DNA of 9,463 bases from Clostridia bacterium. Lineage in GTDB: Bacteria; Bacillota; Clostridia; Oscillospirales; CAG-272. This document shows positions 5,793 through 9,463 of this stretch, in pieces (position 1 is the first letter of the stretch; each line of letters opens with the position of its first letter). A model generated the notes under the pieces. That model saw nothing but the letters and a program-made list of their open reading frames with translations. It was not told where the DNA came from and did no database searches. Where the stretch lies: NCBI GenBank assembly GCA_017420845.1, contig JAFQOC010000303.1, positions 1 through 9,463 of the forward strand. The letters are read 5' to 3'. Both the position numbers and the translations under genes were made by a program.

Positions 5793-6959
5793 TCAGACCT
5801 CGTCGGCGCGGTACATCCACAGGGGCAGGGGGAACCAGGCGCGGAGCAGGGGGGAGGCGGTCTCACGGTCGGCCGAGATACAGCCGAAGAGTAGCTCGGT
5901 GGCCTCCAGGTGGCCCAGTTCCAGATCCACGGGGATGTCCTCGGAGACAGTTTCTACCGTGTGCTTCCCTTCCTTGACCGTGATGCGAATGCGCTCGTCA
6001 CCGCCATGGCCGTGGATGAGGAGAGTCAGCTCACCGTCGGGGAGGGTGGTGTAGGTGAGCTTGAGAGCCATGAAGGCCTCGATGACGGCGGCGTAATTGA
6101 GGATATTGTACATCATGGAGGGGTGGATCGCGATGCCCTCAGCGATGAGGGAGATGGCCTTGATCTGCTCGGTCTCATAGGAGGGCAGACCTACTGTGAA
6201 GCCCTTGTCCAGATAGGCAAAGACCGAACGGACAAGGCCCATGAAGTCTCGGTTATCCGTAAGGCGAAGCTCCGTCAGGACATCGCCGACGCAGATGCAG
6301 TAGCCCACGAAGCGGTGGTCCTCGGCGGGATTTGTCAGTACAAGGAGGTGAGACTTCCAGGTTTGGGCGATATCCAGATAGACGGCGCGGCCGCGGACGG
6401 GGGCATAGCGGCCCGTTTCGGTGAGGGCGATGATCTCGTCGATGACGGGATCGGAGGGGGCTGTGACCTCGCGGACGGCGAAGGGGGCGGGGGCGTCCCC
6501 GTAGGTGTGGCGGATGTTGTCCCGGGAGATGCTGAAATGGTAGGCGGGACCTGCCTTATCGTAGCCGAAATACTGGTAGCGCTGACGGCGGCCGCCCAGA
6601 GTGGAGAGGACAATGCCGTCCTTTACCATATCGGCGATGGCCTGATTCATGGCCAGCTTCATGTAGCCCTTATGACGGTGGTCGGGATGGACCGCCACGT
6701 TGCCGACGCCGCGGCAGGGGAGACGGCGTCCGCAGACGATGATCTCATGGTCATAGGCGCCGATGGCGGCGGCGAGGACACCGTCCTCGGTGACCACCCA
6801 GTTCTGATCCTGGGGGCGGTACTGCTCGCGGTAGAGCTTGGGGAGAAGACCGAGAAACTCGGTCTCGGGGGTGAAGAAGCCGAAGGAGGTGTTCAGCACG
6901 CTCATGAGCTCGTCGTAGGGGACGGCGTTGCCTCGGCCGCAGTAGATTTTCTTTTCCAT
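5793..6959 (-). CDS. Eis-like GNAT-family N-acetyltransferase, 388 aa
   Basis: Transfers an acetyl group from acetyl-CoA to an amine; the acceptor is unknown. There is no signal peptide, so it acts in the cytoplasm. Residues ~1-150 are the first GNAT fold: strand VLAAAIGAYDHEI, then GVGNVAVHPDHRHKGYM with the acetyl-CoA loop RHKGYM (95-100), and LSTLGGRRQRYQYFGYDKAG, a typical signature of the Eis/Acetyltransf_9 group. Residues ~155-285 are a second, degenerate GNAT-like fold. Residues ~290-388 resemble the SCP2-like C-terminal domain, ending FPLPLWMYRADEV; in Eis the C-terminal carboxylate helps catalysis. Length fits the family (~390-410 aa). The Met at 6959 has GGAGG eight bases upstream; the in-frame Met five codons earlier (6974) has no such site and overlaps it. 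It lies 35 nt after the GH84 gene and 27 nt before the phosphatase gene. Family members acetylate aminoglycosides or protein lysines, but nothing here shows a resistance role. Confidence 0.9.
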   Translation of the reverse strand: MEKKIYCGRGNAVPYDELMSVLNTSFGFFTPETEFLGLLPKLYREQYRPQDQNWVVTEDGVLAAAIGAYDHEIIVCGRRLPCRGVGNVAVHPDHRHKGYMKLAMNQAIADMVKDGIVLSTLGGRRQRYQYFGYDKAGPAYHFSISRDNIRHTYGDAPAPFAVREVTAPSDPVIDEIIALTETGRYAPVRGRAVYLDIAQTWKSHLLVLTNPAEDHRFVGYCICVGDVLTELRLTDNRDFMGLVRSVFAYLDKGFTVGLPSYETEQIKAISLIAEGIAIHPSMMYNILNYAAVIEAFMALKLTYTTLPDGELTLLIHGHGGDERIRITVKEGKHTVETVSEDIPVDLELGHLEATELLFGCISADRETASPLLRAWFPLPLWMYRADEV

Positions 6960-6967
6960 GGTTTGAT

Positions 6968-6972
6968 CCTCC
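6968..6972 (-). promoter_or_regulatory. Ribosome binding site that fixes the acetyltransferase start at 6959
   Basis: GGAGG on the minus strand lies 8 bases before the ATG at 6959. It overlaps the codons that would follow the alternative ATG at 6974, which itself has no purine-rich site, so the shorter protein is preferred. Confidence 0.85.
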
Positions 6973-6994
6973 ATGTGTTGGGTATTTGTGGGGC

Positions 6995-9463
6995 TTACCA
7001 GATGACCTCGGCCAGCATGAGGCCGTTTCCGAGGGGAATCTCAATGACCGATCCCGCGGGGGCCTCGATCTCGGTGATATAGGTCAGTTCGACCTGCTTG
7101 ATCTCCTTGCCGCCTGCGTCCTTCACGGTAACGGTCAGACCGTTTTCGGGAAGAGCGAGAGCAATGAGGGTGACCTTGCCGCTCTCGGTGGCGGTAACCG
7201 ACAGATTATGGCCCTCGGCCTTATCGGGGGCGAAATAGGTGACGTAATGACCGTCGGTCAGGGTCAGCAGATCGGTACGGGGGACGAAATCGCTGTCCAG
7301 CCGGAGGAGGGGAGATACGGTGTCCTCGCTGACAGCCGTGAACTCGGATACCGTGATCCAGCTGGTCTGGTCAGCGGTGATATTCACACGGATGTAGCGG
7401 GCGCGGATATTCACGTCCTTCACGGTGTCGCGCTCCTTGATGGCGCAAACAGTCGTCCAGTTTACACCGTCGGCAGACCAGCACAGCTCGCCGCTTTGGA
7501 CGTAATCGGCGGCGTGCGCGGGAACGCCGGTTCTGAAGGTGATGCGGGATACCGAAACCACGGCGCCCAGATCGATCTCAAAGTAGTCCCCCTTCTGTCC
7601 GCCTCGGGAGGACCAGAAATAGGTGTTGGGGTCCGAGTCGCTCATGAACTCGGGGAAATAGGTGGAGTAGGTGGGGAGGTTGGTGGTCAAGGTGGGGACG
7701 CCTGCGGGGCCATCGTCCGAGGCGGCGCGGTTGGTGTTGATCTCAAATGTGCGGCACTTGACCCAGCCGCTCCCCGCGTTGGCAGCGGCGCGGATACGGA
7801 TATAGCGGGCCTTGATGGACAAGCCCTGCAGGAACAGCTCGTCGCCGCAGCCTCCGTTGTGGATCACCGTCCACTCCTTGCCGTCCGCGGAATACTCCAC
7901 GATCCCTGCCGCCATGGCGTCACTGCCGCCCGCACCTGTGGCGATGTAGACGTTCTTTACGTCTATGACCTCACCGAGATCCACCCCGAGGTAGCCCGTC
8001 TTGTTCCCCGCGGCGGTGTTGAGGTCGCCGTGAGTCCAGAAGTAGGTGGAGTCGTCACCATCGGTCATATAGTCGGGGACATAGTTCTCGTAGGGGTTGC
8101 AGTTGGTATAGGGCTTGGCGGGGGCGAAGGAAATGCCGTCGATCTGCCCCAGCAGGATGCTGAACCGGCTGTTCAGGGTGGAGAAATAGGAGGTCAGCAC
8201 GTTTTCCGAAACCAGGCGGGGATTTTGACGGATGCTCTTTTCGATCATCTTGAACTCACCCAGCTTTTTGATGATGCCGTCAAGGCTTTTACCGTCGTGA
8301 TGATCCGACTCCATCTCCACGTAGATCAGCCCCATCTCGCCGTAGGCGCGGTACTTCTCTACCCATTCACGGATCTCGCCCACCATTTCGGTGTTGGAGG
8401 AGGCGAGGATGGCGTCGGCGTTCTCCACCATTTTCCCGAAGTAGTTGCTGAGGGCCCAAAGAGTATCGGGATTGACCTCCTTCTTGAAGTCGTCCAGAAG
8501 CTTCTTCAGCTCCACGCTGTCGGTGTTCTTGTTGATGCCCGAGGCGCAGGTCATGGAAATGAAGTCCAGAAGAGCCTCCGAGGCGTCGGGCATGAGGCTT
8601 TCACAGGCGGCAATCAAGGACTTTTGGCTGTCATAAGTTTCGGGATTCCAGAGGTAGTCCCCCGTGGTGAAGAGAGGAACCATGGAGGCGTAGCCCTGAT
8701 TCATGGGATTGGCGGTCAGTCCCGTGATGGACTGGTATAGGGTCTTCTCCAGCCCTACGCAGGGACCCATGAAGAGGTGGTTGGCAAGGGTATCGTTGAC
8801 GGGATAGTTCCACCAGATCAGCACCTTTCGGCCGTAGGTCTTGAGGATATGTTGTAGGGAGCGGTTGGTGATGGACTCGGGAATGACGCCGGGGCCCGTC
8901 CACATCAGCACCACGTCCTTATGGATCAGGGGGGCGATCTGATTCGTATAATCGGTCAGGAAGGGGTCGCCGTACTCGGTGGTGATGGCGATGAGATCTC
9001 TTACCCCCTCGTGGGTCTCCACGAAGCGGGTCTGGAAGTCGGAGAGGAGCTTGGCGTGTCCCTTGGCGTCCAGGGTGGGGATATCGTCCAGGAAAATGGC
9101 GAAATCGCGGCAGCCCAGCTCGTAGATCTGCTCACACTTGGCCATGAGCTTATTGAAGTCGGCCTCGTAGCCGCTCCCCAGGTTGATGTCACCGCCGGGA
9201 GAGATGGCGTAGATGAACTTAACGTGGTTCTCATTGGCGGTGGTGATGAGGTCGGTCATGCGCTCGAGCTCTGTGCCGGTGTAGCGGGAACGCCACTGGG
9301 CGCGGTGCTTGGGATCGTCCTTTGGGGCGTAGATGTAGGCGTTCATCTTATTCTCGCCCATGAACTTGAAGAGATCCTTGCGGTACTCGTGAGTCCATGC
9401 GGTGCCGTAGAAGCCCTCAATAACACCGCGGATGGGATTGCGGGGGGCGTCCTTGACGGTAAC
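6995..9463 (-). CDS. GH84 beta-N-acetylglucosaminidase (O-GlcNAcase/NagJ type) with two F5/8 type C modules, 5' end missing
   Basis: Removes terminal beta-linked GlcNAc from glycans or O-GlcNAc proteins by substrate-assisted catalysis, probably outside the cell. The frame is open to the right edge, so 822 codons are visible and the N-terminus (signal and the usual small alpha/beta domain) lies beyond it. Numbering from the edge, the catalytic domain starts with RGVIEGFYGTAWTHEYRKDL (12-31), then YIYAPKDDPKHR, FIYAISPG, and the catalytic pair Asp 126-Asp 127 in FAIFLDDI. MWTGPGV (187-193), WWNYPVND (217-224) and NPMNQGYAS (252-260) also match the family. A helical stretch spans ~275-440. F5/8 type C modules lie at ~449-577 and ~591-711, followed by a ~110-residue beta-rich tail of unknown type. 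The Met at 9361 is internal: conserved GH84 sequence precedes it. It is the first visible gene of a transcript with the acetyltransferase and the phosphatase. The lost N-terminus means export is inferred, not seen. Confidence 0.95.
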   Translation of the reverse strand, partial: VTVKDAPRNPIRGVIEGFYGTAWTHEYRKDLFKFMGENKMNAYIYAPKDDPKHRAQWRSRYTGTELERMTDLITTANENHVKFIYAISPGGDINLGSGYEADFNKLMAKCEQIYELGCRDFAIFLDDIPTLDAKGHAKLLSDFQTRFVETHEGVRDLIAITTEYGDPFLTDYTNQIAPLIHKDVVLMWTGPGVIPESITNRSLQHILKTYGRKVLIWWNYPVNDTLANHLFMGPCVGLEKTLYQSITGLTANPMNQGYASMVPLFTTGDYLWNPETYDSQKSLIAACESLMPDASEALLDFISMTCASGINKNTDSVELKKLLDDFKKEVNPDTLWALSNYFGKMVENADAILASSNTEMVGEIREWVEKYRAYGEMGLIYVEMESDHHDGKSLDGIIKKLGEFKMIEKSIRQNPRLVSENVLTSYFSTLNSRFSILLGQIDGISFAPAKPYTNCNPYENYVPDYMTDGDDSTYFWTHGDLNTAAGNKTGYLGVDLGEVIDVKNVYIATGAGGSDAMAAGIVEYSADGKEWTVIHNGGCGDELFLQGLSIKARYIRIRAAANAGSGWVKCRTFEINTNRAASDDGPAGVPTLTTNLPTYSTYFPEFMSDSDPNTYFWSSRGGQKGDYFEIDLGAVVSVSRITFRTGVPAHAADYVQSGELCWSADGVNWTTVCAIKERDTVKDVNIRARYIRVNITADQTSWITVSEFTAVSEDTVSPLLRLDSDFVPRTDLLTLTDGHYVTYFAPDKAEGHNLSVTATESGKVTLIALALPENGLTVTVKDAGGKEIKQVELTYITEIEAPAGSVIEIPLGNGLMLAEVIW
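7331..7693 (-). repeat. Second F5/8 type C module of the GH84 enzyme
   Basis: Residues ~591-711 (numbered from the window edge) carry FMSDSDPNTYFWSSRGG, DYFEIDLGAVVSVSRITF, LCWSADGVNWTTV, and ARYIRVNITA with a final SEFTAV strand. It shares the TYFW motif, the SADG turn and ARYIR with the first module, so the pair is a duplication within the protein. Confidence 0.85.
7733..8119 (-). repeat. First F5/8 type C module of the GH84 enzyme
   Basis: Residues ~449-577 carry YMTDGDDSTYFWTHGD, GYLGVDLGEVIDVKNVYI, VEYSADGKEWTVI, and KARYIRIRAAA with a final FEINTN strand. A TDGD-x-STYFW motif is typical of F5/8 modules attached to GH84 hyaluronidase-like proteins. Confidence 0.85.

Noticed and set aside
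6960..6974. A five-codon extension of the acetyltransferase starting at 6974
   Set aside because: No ribosome site precedes that ATG, while GGAGG is ideally placed for the ATG at 6959.
5910..7082. A 390-codon open frame on the plus strand
   Set aside because: It is antisense to the acetyltransferase gene and runs over its start region into the GH84 gene, with the same biased composition.
6986..8740. A 584-codon open frame on the plus strand
   Set aside because: It is antisense to the GH84 gene; Gly/Val/Asp-rich translation without any motif.
1..9463. CRISPR arrays, tRNA or rRNA genes, insertion sequences, attachment sites
   Set aside because: No regularly spaced repeats, no cloverleaf or rRNA-like segment, no transposase or integrase frame and no terminal inverted repeats were found.

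Overview
All five genes in this 9.46 kb window are on the minus strand. They look like part of the glycan-handling, cell-surface repertoire of a GC-rich Bacillota, most likely a gut or rumen Clostridia. The grounds are strong AGGAGG-type ribosome binding sites, GC-rich genes separated by AT-rich control regions, two lipoproteins with a Gram-positive type lipobox and Thr/Glu/Asp/Pro-rich spacers, and repeated F5/8 type C (CBM32-like) modules beside glycoside hydrolases. The assignment is an inference from style; no marker gene is present.

Reading in the direction of transcription (right to left), the first transcript enters at the right edge. It carries (i) the C-terminal ~822 residues of a GH84 beta-N-acetylglucosaminidase (O-GlcNAcase/NagJ type) with two F5/8 type C modules, cut by the window end; (ii) an Eis-like GNAT acetyltransferase of 388 aa, 35 nt downstream; and (iii) an 899 aa lipoprotein whose C-terminus is a tyrosine/dual-specificity phosphatase domain of the Y_phosphatase3 type, 27 nt further on. 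A strong intrinsic terminator lies 9 nt after the phosphatase stop codon.

The second transcript begins at a good sigma-70-like promoter (TTGCAA, 17 bp, TATTAT) at about 2976-3004. It carries (iv) a 797 aa lipoprotein with a TIM-barrel glycoside-hydrolase-like domain and two F5/8 type C modules, and (v) a 126 aa membrane-anchored protein resembling the NTF2-fold immunity (YbbC/YhhH) family. It ends in a second strong terminator at 77-116. The leftmost ~75 bases hold nothing I can call.

The likely shared theme is surface handling of host-type glycans. An exported exo-beta-GlcNAcase and a lipoprotein glycosidase-like enzyme, both with galactose/GlcNAc-type binding modules, would work outside the cell. 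The lipoprotein phosphatase would also face outward. The acetyltransferase has no export signal and would act in the cytoplasm. The least explained parts are the extracellular phosphatase with ~600 residues of unassigned N-terminal modules, the acetyltransferase placed between two exported proteins, the hydrolase barrel with an acid/base-like DEP motif but no obvious nucleophile, and an immunity-like protein with no toxin beside it.
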